From Nocardioides acrostichi (GTDB lineage: Bacteria; Actinomycetota; Actinomycetes; Propionibacteriales; Nocardioidaceae), in assembly GCF_015319165.1 (NCBI RefSeq), contig NZ_JADIVZ010000017.1, forward strand, positions 17,764 through 81,763: DNA of 64,000 nucleotides. The letters are read 5' to 3'. Position 1 is the stretch's first letter. Each line of letters opens with the position of its first letter. A program made the position numbers and the translations under genes. Under the pieces are notes generated by a model. That model did no database searches. It saw only the letters and a program-made list of their open reading frames with translations, and had not been told where the DNA came from. Shown piece after piece: positions 1 to 8,588 of this stretch.

Positions 1-718
1 CTCCGGTGAGCAGCGGACGGTCGCGCGCCCACGACCATAGGATCCCCGCGACGATCGCGACGGCGATGAGATCCCAGTTGATCAGCGCGGTGAGGGCGAG
101 CACCGGGGCCGCGGCGAACGCGGCGGCGTCCCACGGACGACGCGGTGTCACGCCGGCGAGCAGCCACGTGGCCAGCAGCGCCAAGGCAGCGAACCCGAGC
201 GCGTTGACGATGACGAACGCCCGGATCTCGCGCTGCACGTCGGGTCGGCCGTAGAGGTCCGCGGTCGGCCCGGACTCGCGGTCGGCGAGATCCGGCCAGC
301 CGGTCAGGGCCTGCGCCGCGAGCGCGGTGCCGTAGGCCCAGTACGAGATCCCGACCGGATACTCCATGACTTGCGGGTAGCGGGCCCGCACGTCGGGATC
401 CTCGGAGTAGGGCCAGGCGCGCTCGGCCAGCCCGCGACCGGTGTAGAGGTAGGGCAGGTCGGAGTAGCACATGTGCGTGTAGCGCTGCTGCCCGTTGGTC
501 CAGGTGTCCTCGTAGCAACCCGACTTCTGCGCCATGCCAAGCACGAAGCACAGCGCGGTGAGCGCCAGCAGCACCCGCACCGGCGTCCAGAACCAGTGCC
601 GACCCGCATGCTGACCCCGAGGGCCCCCGACGACGGCACTGAGCCGGCCGACGACGGGGTCGTCGAGCGTCGGCGCCACGACGGCGTCCCGCAGAGCGGG
701 TCTGCCAGGACCGGTCAC
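1..718 (-). CDS. GT87/DUF2029-like integral membrane protein, C-terminus off the left edge
   Basis: The reading frame starts at GTG (718-716), overlaps the stop of the penicillin-binding protein as GTGA, and is still open at base 1, so about 239 N-terminal residues are seen. After a soluble N-terminus there is a membrane segment at about residues 46-62, then an extracytoplasmic stretch with the motif CYSDLPYLY (about 85-93) and EYPVG (about 119-123). Further hydrophobic segments begin near residue 167. This pattern and the position directly downstream of ponA match the actinobacterial Rv0051-type proteins, which are related to polyprenol-phosphate-mannose-dependent glycosyltransferases (GT87). 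Coupling to the PBP suggests an envelope role. The exact substrate cannot be told from this fragment. Confidence 0.75.
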   Translation of the reverse strand, partial: MTGPGRPALRDAVVAPTLDDPVVGRLSAVVGGPRGQHAGRHWFWTPVRVLLALTALCFVLGMAQKSGCYEDTWTNGQQRYTHMCYSDLPYLYTGRGLAERAWPYSEDPDVRARYPQVMEYPVGISYWAYGTALAAQALTGWPDLADRESGPTADLYGRPDVQREIRAFVIVNALGFAALALLATWLLAGVTPRRPWDAAAFAAAPVLALTALINWDLIAVAIVAGILWSWARDRPLLTG

Positions 719-3081
719 GACAGGAGCATCCGCCACAGCAGCAGACCCGCCGAGACCTCCTCGGCCATCGGCTGACGCCCGTTCGGGTTGCCACCCGCGG
801 ACGGCGAGGCGCTGGCGCCGCCGCTCGAGCTGGCGCTCGGGCTGGGACTGGAGCCGCCGGAGCCGGAGGAGGAGGGCGAGTCCGAGGGGTTGCACAGGAT
901 GCCACTGCACCCAGACGACGACGCCGTGGGCGAGGGGGTCTTGGTGGGCGTCGAGCTCGAGGTCGGCGAGCTCGACTTCGTGGGCGAGGGCCTCGTGGTG
1001 GGCGAGGCCTTCTTCGTCGGCTGCGGAGTCAGGGTCGGCGAGGGGTCGTGCCCGCTGGTGGGCGCGGTGCCGTCGACGTAGGCCGGCTCGGGGAAGTCCT
1101 CGACCTTGCGGCCGGCCATGATCGGCTCCATGATCGCGGCCCACGTGTCGGTGGGGTAGTCGGCGCCGAAGTACGACGGCAGCCACCCGTCGAGCTGGTC
1201 GTCACCGTCGCCGCGCACGTACATGACCGCGGTCGAGACCTGCGGGGTGTATCCCACGAACCACGCGGAGGAGACCTCGTCCTTGTCGTTGGTGGCCGTG
1301 CCGGTCTTGCCGGCTGCCGGTCGCCCGATGGCCTGCGCCGCCTGACCGGTGCCATCGGTCACGTTCTCCTGCAGCGAGTAGGAGACGTCGGAGGCGATGT
1401 CGGAGCTCATCGCCTTCTCCTGGGACTGCTTGTAGCTGTAGTCGTCGGCCTGGCCGTCGGTGGACTCCACGCTCTCGATGAGATGCACCGGCACCCGCTC
1501 CCCGCCGTTGGCGATGGTCGCGTAGGTGTTGGCCATGTTGATCGGGCTGACCCTTGCACGGCCGAGGGTGATGAGGGTGTCATCGGGGCTGAGGTCGCGA
1601 CTGGTGCTGGGGATGCCCGGGTAGGCGTCGTCGGCCTCGGTCGGCGGGATGCCCATCTTCTCGGCCTCGGCGTAGATCTTCTTCGGACCGTCGGGGATCG
1701 AGTTCGACATGTCCACGAAGGCGGTGTTGATCGACTTCTCCATCGCGGTGATCGCGTCGACCGACGTGCCGTAGTCCTCGCCCTCACCGTCGGGTCCGGT
1801 GCCCTCGTTGCGCACCTTCAACCCGTCGGGGAACTCGAAGGGGGAGTTGCCGGCGAAGCGGTCCTTGAGCGAGAAGCCGGCCTGGAGAGCGGCGGTGAGA
1901 GTGATCGGCTTCATCGTCGAGCCGACCATCCCGCCCGCCGTGGCCCAGTTGATCTGGGAGTCCAGGAAGTCCTGGCCGGCGTAGAACCCGAGCAGCTTGC
2001 CCGTGCCGACCTCGACGCTGGCGCTGGCGGCGTGCAGCTGCTTGTCGCCGAACCCGTCGGGGCGCGCCGAGATGATGCCGTCCTCGTTCGCCTTCATCGC
2101 CTCGGGCGTGAGCGTGGTCGTGACGCGCAGGCCGCCGCCGTCGATCTGGTCGTCGGTGTAGCCCAGCGCGTGCAACTGGTCGCGCACCAGCGTGAGCACA
2201 TGGCCCTTCTGGTCGCCGTAGCTGCTCTGCGCGTCGATCTCGGGGAACTTCGGCAGCCGCTTGATGGCCTGATCGTGCTCGGCGGCGTCGATGGTGCCCA
2301 TCTTGAGCATGGAGTCGAGGACGTACTCGTAGCGGCCCTTGAGCGCCCGCTTGTTGGCCTTGCCGTTGGCGGGGTCGAAGCGGCTCGGGTTGTTGAGCAC
2401 CGCGGCGAGCACCGCCGACTGCCGCAACGTGAGTCGTCGTGCGGGCTTGTCGAAGTAGGCCTTGGCGGCGGCCTGCACGCCGTAGGCGCCGCGGCCGAAG
2501 TAGATCGTGTTGAGGTAGTTCTGGAGCAGCTCGGTCTTGCTCACCTGGCGCTGGAGCTTCAGGGCCAGGATCGCCTCCTTCAGCTTGCGCTTGTAGGACT
2601 GCTCCTGGGTCAGGTACATCACCTTCACGTACTGCTGGGTGATGGTGGAGGCGCCTTGGGTGCTGTTGCCCGAGGCGTTGTTGAACACTGCACGCAGGAT
2701 GCCCTTGACGTCGATGCCCGAGTCGGTCCAGAACGTCTGGTTCTCGGCCGCCACCACGGCGTCCTTCACCGTCTGCGGCATCTGGCCGTACGGGATCGAC
2801 GTGCGCCGCTGGGTCGCGAACGAGCCGACCTCCGTCTTGCCGTCGGCGTAGTAGACGAACGACGTCTGGGTCTCGAAGTCCTCGTTCGGCGTCGGGATGG
2901 GTGTGGTGCGGTAGAGGTAGTAGAAGGCACCTGCACCGATGAGGGCCACGACGACGAGGCCGACCGTGCCCCAGAGGGCGAGGCGCCCCAGGCGCTGCTT
3001 CCAGGTGCGCTTCGGCTTAGCCGCCTTGCTGGTGGGCTTCCGCGTCTCAGGAGGGCCTGCGGCCCGGCGCTTGCCAGTCAC
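715..3081 (-). CDS. ponA: Class A (bifunctional) penicillin-binding protein, PonA1-like
   Basis: It polymerises lipid II glycan and cross-links peptides at the outer face of the membrane. It is 788 aa from GTG 3081; upstream in-frame codons overlap the divergent padR gene and look non-coding. There is a basic cytoplasmic tail, a membrane anchor at about 33-57, then a GT51 transglycosylase domain with AENQTFW (catalytic Glu), GASTITQQYVK and NYLNTIYFGRGAYG. The transpeptidase domain shows GSTMKP (SxxK), SINT (SxN) and GKTGTA (KTG). The C-terminus is a long Ser/Thr/Pro-rich tail with two cysteines (CSGILC), probably a wall-spanning linker. The first glycosyltransferase motif has Asn where many family members have Asp after the catalytic Glu. 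The stop overlaps the start of the GT87-like gene. Confidence 0.95.
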   Translation of the reverse strand: MTGKRRAAGPPETRKPTSKAAKPKRTWKQRLGRLALWGTVGLVVVALIGAGAFYYLYRTTPIPTPNEDFETQTSFVYYADGKTEVGSFATQRRTSIPYGQMPQTVKDAVVAAENQTFWTDSGIDVKGILRAVFNNASGNSTQGASTITQQYVKVMYLTQEQSYKRKLKEAILALKLQRQVSKTELLQNYLNTIYFGRGAYGVQAAAKAYFDKPARRLTLRQSAVLAAVLNNPSRFDPANGKANKRALKGRYEYVLDSMLKMGTIDAAEHDQAIKRLPKFPEIDAQSSYGDQKGHVLTLVRDQLHALGYTDDQIDGGGLRVTTTLTPEAMKANEDGIISARPDGFGDKQLHAASASVEVGTGKLLGFYAGQDFLDSQINWATAGGMVGSTMKPITLTAALQAGFSLKDRFAGNSPFEFPDGLKVRNEGTGPDGEGEDYGTSVDAITAMEKSINTAFVDMSNSIPDGPKKIYAEAEKMGIPPTEADDAYPGIPSTSRDLSPDDTLITLGRARVSPINMANTYATIANGGERVPVHLIESVESTDGQADDYSYKQSQEKAMSSDIASDVSYSLQENVTDGTGQAAQAIGRPAAGKTGTATNDKDEVSSAWFVGYTPQVSTAVMYVRGDGDDQLDGWLPSYFGADYPTDTWAAIMEPIMAGRKVEDFPEPAYVDGTAPTSGHDPSPTLTPQPTKKASPTTRPSPTKSSSPTSSSTPTKTPSPTASSSGCSGILCNPSDSPSSSGSGGSSPSPSASSSGGASASPSAGGNPNGRQPMAEEVSAGLLLWRMLLS

Positions 3082-3290
3082 GTGCTCGTCTACTCCGGTG
3101 CTCGGGGGGCGAAGAGGGCGCCCCCGGGAGGAGTCGCCGACGCCCCAGGGTACGGCCCGACGGGTCGACGGGCGGACGCCTCGCTCGCGCCGACGCCCGT
3201 GGCGGCGTCCCGACGACGAGGTGGCGGGATCCTGATCGACGCGGTCGGGCGTGACACGCGTCTCGATAGGACGAGTTGTGGGATCGGGTG

Positions 3291-3311
3291 GATATATCGC
3301 TACGATGCATC
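3291..3311. promoter_or_regulatory. Probable padR promoter and autoregulatory operator
   Basis: Two 8-bp perfect palindromes, GATATATC (3291-3298) and GATGCATC (3304-3311), lie just before the padR start. The hexamer TACGAT (3301-3306) ends six bases before ATG 3313, so it could be a -10 element giving a leaderless mRNA. PadR repressors usually bind short AT-containing palindromes over their own promoter. That this is the operator is inference. Confidence 0.45.
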
Positions 3312-3312
3312 C

Positions 3313-3963
3313 ATGGCACGTCGTGGTGAGACCATCGAGCTGGCAGTCCTCGGGCTGCTGCACGAGGGCCCCATGCACGGCTACGAGCTGCGCAAGCGGC
3401 TGAACCTCATGCTCGGGTGGGGGCGGGTGCTCTCCTACGGCTCCCTCTACCCGGCGCTGAAGAAGATGCTGCGCGCGAACCTCATCGAGGAGGCGACCGT
3501 GTCGCCGGCCCCGGTGAGCAAGCGGCAGCGGATCGTCTACGAGGTCACCCCCACCGGGCACGACGAGTTCGAGCGGCTGATGTCGGAGGTCGGTCCCGCC
3601 GCGTGGGAGGACGACACCTTCGACATCCGGTTCGCCTTCTTCTCCTCCACCGACATGGAGATCCGGCTGCGCGTGCTCGAGGGCCGTCGCACCCGGCTTC
3701 AGGAGCGGCTCGAGAGAGTGCAGCAGCAGCTGTCGATGACCCAGGCCGAGGTCGATCGGTATGCGGCCGAGCTCCAGCGCCACGGCGTCGAGTCGGTCGA
3801 GCGTGAGGTGCGCTGGCTCAGCGAGCTCATCGACGCCGAGCGCGGCGTCCACGTCCGGGATGCCGAGCAGCCCGGTCCCGGTCCCCAGTTCCAACAGACC
3901 ACGTTCCAACAGACCACCACGCCTCACACCGGTGAGGACGTTCGGCCGCCCACAGGCCGTTGA
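3313..3963 (+). CDS. PadR family transcriptional regulator
   Basis: It is a 216-aa DNA-binding regulator. Residues 1-80 form the PadR winged helix (LAVLGLLHEG, GPMHGYELRKRL, GSLYPALKKM, and the wing around KRQRIVYEVTPTG). The C-terminal part (about 110-160) is a helical dimerisation region rich in Arg, Glu and Leu, and the last 35 residues are Gln/Thr-rich with a repeated FQQTT. The gene sits between ponA (divergent) and ino1 (28 bp downstream, same strand), exactly as Rv0047c does between ino1 and ponA1. Start ATG 3313 lacks a Shine-Dalgarno and is probably leaderless. Likely targets are itself and perhaps ino1; the ligand is unknown. Confidence 0.9.
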   Translation: MARRGETIELAVLGLLHEGPMHGYELRKRLNLMLGWGRVLSYGSLYPALKKMLRANLIEEATVSPAPVSKRQRIVYEVTPTGHDEFERLMSEVGPAAWEDDTFDIRFAFFSSTDMEIRLRVLEGRRTRLQERLERVQQQLSMTQAEVDRYAAELQRHGVESVEREVRWLSELIDAERGVHVRDAEQPGPGPQFQQTTFQQTTTPHTGEDVRPPTGR

Positions 3964-3991
3964 TCACCCAACCAAGGAAGGAAGCGACCCC

Positions 3992-5077
3992 ATGGGTTCG
4001 GTTCGAGTAGCGATCGTCGGAGTCGGCAACTGTGCCAGCTCCCTGGTCCAGGGCGTCGAGTACTACAAGGACGCCGACCCCGCCGGCACCGTGCCCGGCC
4101 TGATGCACGTCACGTTCGGTGAGTATCACGTCAACGACGTGGAGTTCGTCGCGGCGTTCGACGTCGACGACAAGAAGGTCGGCAAGGACCTCTCCGAGGC
4201 CATCAACGCCTCGCAGAACAACACCATCAAGATCTGTGAGGTGCCGACCCTCGGTGTCGAGGTGCAGCGCGGCCCGACCTACGACGGCCTGGGCAAGTAC
4301 TACCGCCAGATGATCGAGGAGTCGGCGGCCGACCCCGTCGACATCGTCGCCACCCTGCGCGAGACGCAGGCCGACGTGCTCGTCTCCTACCTGCCGGTGG
4401 GCTCGGAGGAGGCCGACAAGTTCTACGCCCAGTGCGCCATCGACGCCGGCGTCGCCTTCGTCAACGCACTGCCCGTGTTCATCGCCTCCGACCCCGAGTG
4501 GGCTCAGAAGTTCACCGACGCCGGCGTGCCGATCGTCGGCGACGACATCAAGAGCCAGATCGGCGCCACCATCACCCACCGGGTGATGGCCAAGCTGTTC
4601 GAGGACCGCGGCGTCACGCTCGACCGCACCTACCAGCTCAACGTCGGCGGCAACATGGACTTCAAGAACATGCTCGAGCGCGAGCGTCTGGAGTCCAAGA
4701 AGGTCTCCAAGACCCAGGCCGTCACCTCCAACCTCAAGGGCGAGCTGGCCGACAAGGTCTCCGACCGCAACGTGCACATCGGTCCCTCCGACCACGTCGA
4801 GTGGCTCGACGACCGCAAGTGGGCCTACGTCCGCCTCGAGGGCCGCAACTTCGGCGACGTCCCGCTCAACCTCGAGTACAAGCTCGAGGTGTGGGACTCC
4901 CCGAACTCGGCCGGCATCATCATCGACGCCCTGCGCGCCGCGAAGATCGCCAAGGACCGCGGCATCGGCGGCCCGATCGTCTCGGCGTCCTCGTACCTGA
5001 TGAAGTCCCCGCCGGTGCAGCTGCCCGACGACGAAGGACGGCGCCGGGTCGAGGCGTTCATCGCCGGAGACGAGTAG
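3992..5077 (+). CDS. ino1: Inositol-3-phosphate synthase
   Basis: It converts glucose-6-phosphate to 1L-myo-inositol-1-phosphate with NAD, feeding phosphatidylinositol, mannosylated lipids and mycothiol. It is 361 aa, matching the short actinobacterial/archaeal form. Visible marks are the Rossmann motif GVGNCASSLVQG near the N-terminus, the DDIKSQIGAT segment, and GGNMDFKNM, all typical of this family. An excellent ribosome site (AAGGAAGGAAG) lies 5-15 bases before ATG 3992. It follows padR on the same strand and ends before a strong hairpin terminator at 5201-5237. Confidence 0.96.
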   Translation: MGSVRVAIVGVGNCASSLVQGVEYYKDADPAGTVPGLMHVTFGEYHVNDVEFVAAFDVDDKKVGKDLSEAINASQNNTIKICEVPTLGVEVQRGPTYDGLGKYYRQMIEESAADPVDIVATLRETQADVLVSYLPVGSEEADKFYAQCAIDAGVAFVNALPVFIASDPEWAQKFTDAGVPIVGDDIKSQIGATITHRVMAKLFEDRGVTLDRTYQLNVGGNMDFKNMLERERLESKKVSKTQAVTSNLKGELADKVSDRNVHIGPSDHVEWLDDRKWAYVRLEGRNFGDVPLNLEYKLEVWDSPNSAGIIIDALRAAKIAKDRGIGGPIVSASSYLMKSPPVQLPDDEGRRRVEAFIAGDE

Positions 5078-5200
5078 CCCGACGGAGGAGGGCCACTCCT
5101 ACCGCCCGCAGGTCGAGCAAGCCCGCGACTGAGGAACGAAGTCGCGCCCGGTGTGTCGAGACCCCGGGAGACGAGTGACCCTCACTCTCGTCTGACTCAC

Positions 5201-5237
5201 CCACAGCCCGCCCGGATTCGATCCGGGCGGGCTGTGG
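5201..5237 (+). terminator. Hairpin terminator after ino1
   Basis: A perfect 17-bp stem, CCACAGCCCGCCCGGAT paired with its reverse complement at 5221-5237, closes on a TCG loop (5218-5220). It has no clear T-run, as is common in high-GC actinobacteria. Confidence 0.85.
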
Positions 5238-5244
5238 CGTTCGG

Positions 5245-5340
5245 CGGGAGTTTTATCGGGGGCCCGATAGAACTGCGACTCCCCCGATGAGGCTTCATCG
5301 GTGAACCGGAGGATTCAACGGCCCCCCGATAAATCTCCCG
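5245..5340. repeat. Nested inverted/periodic repeat between convergent genes
   Basis: The interval contains the palindrome TATCGGGGGCCCGATA (5254-5269), a hairpin CCGATGA-GGCT-TCATCGG (5284-5301) and an outer inverted pair: GGGAG-TTTTATCGGGGG near 5246-5262 against CCCCCCGATAAATCTCCC near 5322-5339. The core CCCGAT recurs at about 5263, 5283 and 5325, i.e. at steps close to 21 bases. It lies between the 3' ends of ino1 and the MerR-PP2C gene and may serve as a bidirectional terminator. It may also belong to the 22-bp repeat family described under findings. Confidence 0.6.
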
Positions 5341-5349
5341 GCCACCCGC

Positions 5350-6399
5350 CTAGGCGTCGACCACGACCACGCTGTAGTTGTCGTCGGCACCATGGGTCTC
5401 GACGGCGTCGGCCACGGTCGCGACCACCGCCTCGGGCGGTCCGGGGTCGAGCAGGAGCGTGGCGAGGTCGGCGGGGTCGAGTCGGCCGTGCACGCCGTCG
5501 GTGGTGAGCACGTAGCGGTCCCCGGGGTGCAGGGTGTGGACGGCGAGATCCGGCTCGCACGCCACCCCGGCCGCGACGGCACGGTTCAGCTGCACCCGGC
5601 GGTCGTCGTGCCGTGCCTCCTCGGTGGTCAGCCGACCCTCGTCGACCAGCGTCTGGGTGACGGTGTGGTCGCGGGTGAGCAGTTCGAGGCGCCCCTCGCG
5701 CACCCGGTAGCAGCGCGAGTCTCCGAGGTGTCCGATGAACACCCGGTCGGCGCCGATCACCAGCGCCGTCAGCGTGCAGCCCGCCCGGCCCGCGGCGTCC
5801 AGCCCGGTGACCACAGCCTGCGCCGACCCGAACGCGGCATCGAGCGCCGCAACCGGATCCGGGCCCGTCAGGCTCCCCACGTCCAACGCGGCCAGCGCCG
5901 ACTCTGCGATGGCGGCACTCGCCCCGAATCCGTCGGCGACGGCGTGCAGCGCTCCCTCGCTCCGGAGCGCGTCCAGCTGGAGCTCGCGGGCGCCCTGGGC
6001 GAGGCAATGGGCCACCGCAGGAGTGGGTGTGGTGAGGGTGGTGGACATGTCGGCCTCCTGACCGCTCAGTCGCCCGGCGAGGAGGAGCAGGTCGGCCGAC
6101 CGGCTGCCGGCGTCGGCCCGCAGCTGCCGCGCGAACGAGGTGACGGCGGCTGCCACCACGTCGTTCGGCTGGCCGATGACACCGCGGATGTCGGTCAGCC
6201 CCACGCCTGCTCGGCGCAATGCTGCGACCAGGCGGGCGTCGTCCAACTGGGACGCCGCGTAGCGGCGGTACCCGTTGAACGGGTCGACCTCGACCGGCCG
6301 CAGCAGATCGAGCTCGTCGTAGAGCCGCAGCGCCTTGGGCGTCAGACCGCTGGCGCGGGCGAAGTCGCCGATGACCATCAGGTCGCTCGGTGTACTCAC
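5350..6399 (-). CDS. MerR-type regulator fused to a PP2C-like phosphatase domain
   Basis: It is a 349-aa two-domain protein. Residues 6-75 are a MerR winged helix (MVIGDFARASGLTPKALRLY, NGYRRY). From about residue 120 a PP2C-like phosphatase fold follows: VADGFGASA (metal-binding DG), GHLGDSRCYRV, LLTRDHTVTQTLVDEGRLT, VLTTDGVHG and the terminal DDNYSVVVVD. The usual DGMGG is DGFGA and the usual N-terminal NED reads LD, so metal binding is probably kept but altered. GTG 6399 is chosen because GAGGAAGG (6407-6414) lies seven bases upstream. In this design phosphatase or ligand sensing could be coupled to DNA binding. No target is evident, and the neighbours are unrelated. Confidence 0.85.
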   Translation of the reverse strand: MSTPSDLMVIGDFARASGLTPKALRLYDELDLLRPVEVDPFNGYRRYAASQLDDARLVAALRRAGVGLTDIRGVIGQPNDVVAAAVTSFARQLRADAGSRSADLLLLAGRLSGQEADMSTTLTTPTPAVAHCLAQGARELQLDALRSEGALHAVADGFGASAAIAESALAALDVGSLTGPDPVAALDAAFGSAQAVVTGLDAAGRAGCTLTALVIGADRVFIGHLGDSRCYRVREGRLELLTRDHTVTQTLVDEGRLTTEEARHDDRRVQLNRAVAAGVACEPDLAVHTLHPGDRYVLTTDGVHGRLDPADLATLLLDPGPPEAVVATVADAVETHGADDNYSVVVVDA

Positions 6400-6520
6400 G
6401 TCGGCACCTTCCTCGTCGTGCACGGCCGGTGACTCTCACCGGCCGATCACGACGCTCGGCCCTACCCCTGGGGGAAGGTCAACCGGAGATCACGCGATGC
6501 AAGGGCCGGCCAACCCGAGC

Positions 6521-6991
6521 TCACGCAGCCGCGGAGGCCTCGACGTCGGCCTTCAACTTGCTGAGGGTCTCGCGCATGCCCGACTCGAGGCGCGCGGTGA
6601 ACCTCGCCACCCCTCCGAGCGCGACCCTGGTGAGCACGATGGACACCGTCGAGATGCCGTGGGGCAACTCGCGACGCTGGGTGACCAGGGTGCCGCCCTC
6701 GATCGGGGTCAGCTCGAAGGACCACACCGTGCCGTTCTCGTTGATCCGGAAGGCCAGGTCACGACAGGGCTCGAAGCGCACGACCTTGCCGTGGGTGGGC
6801 CATCGCAGCCAACCCTGGCCGTTGAGGTTGGTGAAGGTGGCGCCCTGCTCCACCACGCCGTCCTTCACGGTCGAGCGGATCACCTGCGGGCTCCACTGCG
6901 CCATCCGCGGGATGTCGGAGACCAGCGCCCAGACCTGCTCGGGCGTGGCGGCGATCTCGATGCTCTCGGAGAGCTCCTTGTACCGGGTCAT
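6521..6991 (-). CDS. SRPBCC family (polyketide cyclase/lipid-binding fold) protein
   Basis: It is a 156-aa START-like helix-grip protein. The N-terminus reads as a classic SRPBCC first strand and helix (SIEIAATPEQVWALVSDI, then MAQWSPQV), followed by beta strands with WSFELTPIEGGTLVTQRREL and a long C-terminal helix. Such proteins bind hydrophobic ligands or act as co-chaperones; no specific ligand can be read here. It ends 97 bp upstream of the MerR-PP2C start and starts 10 bp after the stop of the CCA-adding enzyme on the same strand, so it may be cotranscribed with that gene. Confidence 0.85.
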   Translation of the reverse strand: MTRYKELSESIEIAATPEQVWALVSDIPRMAQWSPQVIRSTVKDGVVEQGATFTNLNGQGWLRWPTHGKVVRFEPCRDLAFRINENGTVWSFELTPIEGGTLVTQRRELPHGISTVSIVLTRVALGGVARFTARLESGMRETLSKLKADVEASAAA

Positions 6992-7000
6992 GGCCGGACG

Positions 7001-8494
7001 CTAACGCCCGGCGCCACCCTCGGCCTGTGACGCCCACCACGCGCGGAGCTCGGCGGTGGCACGTTCCTCACCCAGCGGACCGTGCTCCATGCGCAGCTCG
7101 AGCAGGTACCGGTAGGCCTCGCCGACGACACGGCCCGGGCCGATGTCGAGCAGGGCCATGATCTGGTTGCCGTCGAGGTCGGGGCGCATCGCGTCGAGCT
7201 CCTCGGCCGCGGCCAGGCGGTCGATGCGGGCCTCGAGGTCGTCGTAGGTGCGGCGCAGCCGGTCGGCCTTGCGCTGGTTGCGGGTCGTGCAGTCGGCCCG
7301 GGTGAGCACGTGCAGCCGGGCCAGCTGGTCGCCGGCGTCGCGCACGTAACGGCGCACCGCGGAGTCGGTCCACTCCCCCGAGCCGTAGCCGTGAAAGCGC
7401 AGGTGCAGCTCGACGAGGTGCGAGATCGCCTCGATGTCGTCGTTGGCGAACCGCAGCGCCTTGAGCCGCTTGCGGGTCATCTTGGCGCCGACGACGTCGT
7501 GGTGGTGGAAGGTCACCGTGCCGTCGTCGGCGAAGCGGCGCGTGCGCGGCTTGCCGATGTCGTGCAGCAGTGCCGCCCAGCGCGACACCCGGTCGGGGCC
7601 ATCGCCGGGCAGCCGCTCCTCGAGCTCGATGGCCTGCTCGAGCACGGTGAGGCTGTGCTCGTAGACGTCCTTGTGCCGGTGGTGCTCGTCGCGCTCCAGA
7701 CGCAGCGCCGGCAGCTCCGGCAGCACCCGCTCGGCCAACCCCGTGTCGACCAGGAGCGTCAGGCCGCGCCGAGGGAACGGGGCGTCGACCAGCTTGACCA
7801 ACTCGTCACGCACCCGCTCGGCGGAGACGATGTCGATGCGCTCGGCCATCTGCGTCATGGCCTCCTGCACGTCGTCGCGGACGGCGAACCCGAGCTGGGC
7901 GGCGAACCGTGCCGCCCGCATCATGCGCAGCGGGTCGTCGCCGAAGGAGTCCTCCGGCCGACCGGGCGTGCGCAGCAGGCCCTGCGCGAGGTCGATCACC
8001 CCGCCGAAGGGGTCGACCACCTCGCGCCCCGGGAGCATGACGGCCATCGCGTTGACGCTGAAGTCGCGTCGTCCGAGGTCGCCCTCGAGGGAGTCACCGA
8101 ACGCGACCTCCGGCTTGCGCGAGGTCGCGTCGTAGCTCTCCGAGCGGTAGGTGGTGACCTCGACCTGCCAGGGGCCCTTCCGGCACCCGATGGTGCCGAA
8201 GGCCCGCCCCATGTCCCAGGTCGTGCCGGCCCAGCGCCCGAGCAGCTCCTCGGTCTCGTCGGGACGGGCCGAGGTGGTGAGATCGAGGTCGTGGTGCGCC
8301 CGCCCGAGCATGGCGTCGCGCACCGGGCCGCCCACGAGCGCCAGCTCGTGACCCGAGCCCGTGAAGAGGGCACCCAACTCCTCGAGCAGGGGTGCCAGTC
8401 GGTCGAGCTCCGCAGCGAGGTTGCGCTGCATCTCGACCACGCTGGGCACGGTGGGCCGCTCGGCGCTGGTCGACGTCGGATCGGGTGCTGGCAC
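7001..8494 (-). CDS. pcnA: CCA tRNA nucleotidyltransferase
   Basis: It adds or repairs the 3'-CCA of tRNAs in the cytoplasm. It is 497 aa. The nucleotidyltransferase head carries LVGGPVRDAML and the metal-binding HHDLDLTTSARP, then RRDFSVNAMA. An RNA-binding region (DDPLRMMRAARFAAQLGF) follows, and an HD domain with LLHDIGKP and HHHDVVGA lies in the second half, as in actinobacterial orthologues (Rv3907c). GTG 8494 has no good ribosome site; TAGAGT on the minus strand (8508-8503) lies eight bases before it, so the mRNA may be leaderless. ATG 8431 is a possible internal start. It is divergent from the DUF6049-murJ operon, as in mycobacteria. Confidence 0.93.
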   Translation of the reverse strand: MPAPDPTSTSAERPTVPSVVEMQRNLAAELDRLAPLLEELGALFTGSGHELALVGGPVRDAMLGRAHHDLDLTTSARPDETEELLGRWAGTTWDMGRAFGTIGCRKGPWQVEVTTYRSESYDATSRKPEVAFGDSLEGDLGRRDFSVNAMAVMLPGREVVDPFGGVIDLAQGLLRTPGRPEDSFGDDPLRMMRAARFAAQLGFAVRDDVQEAMTQMAERIDIVSAERVRDELVKLVDAPFPRRGLTLLVDTGLAERVLPELPALRLERDEHHRHKDVYEHSLTVLEQAIELEERLPGDGPDRVSRWAALLHDIGKPRTRRFADDGTVTFHHHDVVGAKMTRKRLKALRFANDDIEAISHLVELHLRFHGYGSGEWTDSAVRRYVRDAGDQLARLHVLTRADCTTRNQRKADRLRRTYDDLEARIDRLAAAEELDAMRPDLDGNQIMALLDIGPGRVVGEAYRYLLELRMEHGPLGEERATAELRAWWASQAEGGAGR

Positions 8495-8575
8495 GGGCGG
8501 TCACTCTAAGACATCGCGCGATCTCCCACCGCCCGCGCCCGCGCTCGGCGCCGCGGCGGGCGCCCGACCACCCAC

Positions 8576-8581
8576 TACAGT
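8576..8581 (+). promoter_or_regulatory. -10 element (TACAGT) for the DUF6049-murJ operon
   Basis: TACAGT ends seven bases before GTG 8589, which implies transcription starting at the start codon. No clear -35 is seen. Confidence 0.4.
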
Positions 8582-8588
8582 TCCGCAG

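Noticed and set aside
1048..3963. A very long plus-strand frame antisense to ponA and continuing into padR
   Set aside because: It is a GC-rich shadow. Only its last 651 bases (from ATG 3313) match a family; ponA on the other strand explains the rest.
3827..4795. A long minus-strand frame opposite ino1
   Set aside because: Its composition (Val/Gly/Leu/Asp/His-rich, no motif) is that of an antisense shadow, and ino1 is unmistakable.
7001..8509. A 475-codon plus-strand frame opposite the CCA-adding enzyme
   Set aside because: It is rich in Val/Gly/His/Gln/Leu with no domain, the usual antisense pattern, and the enzyme's motifs are clear on the minus strand.
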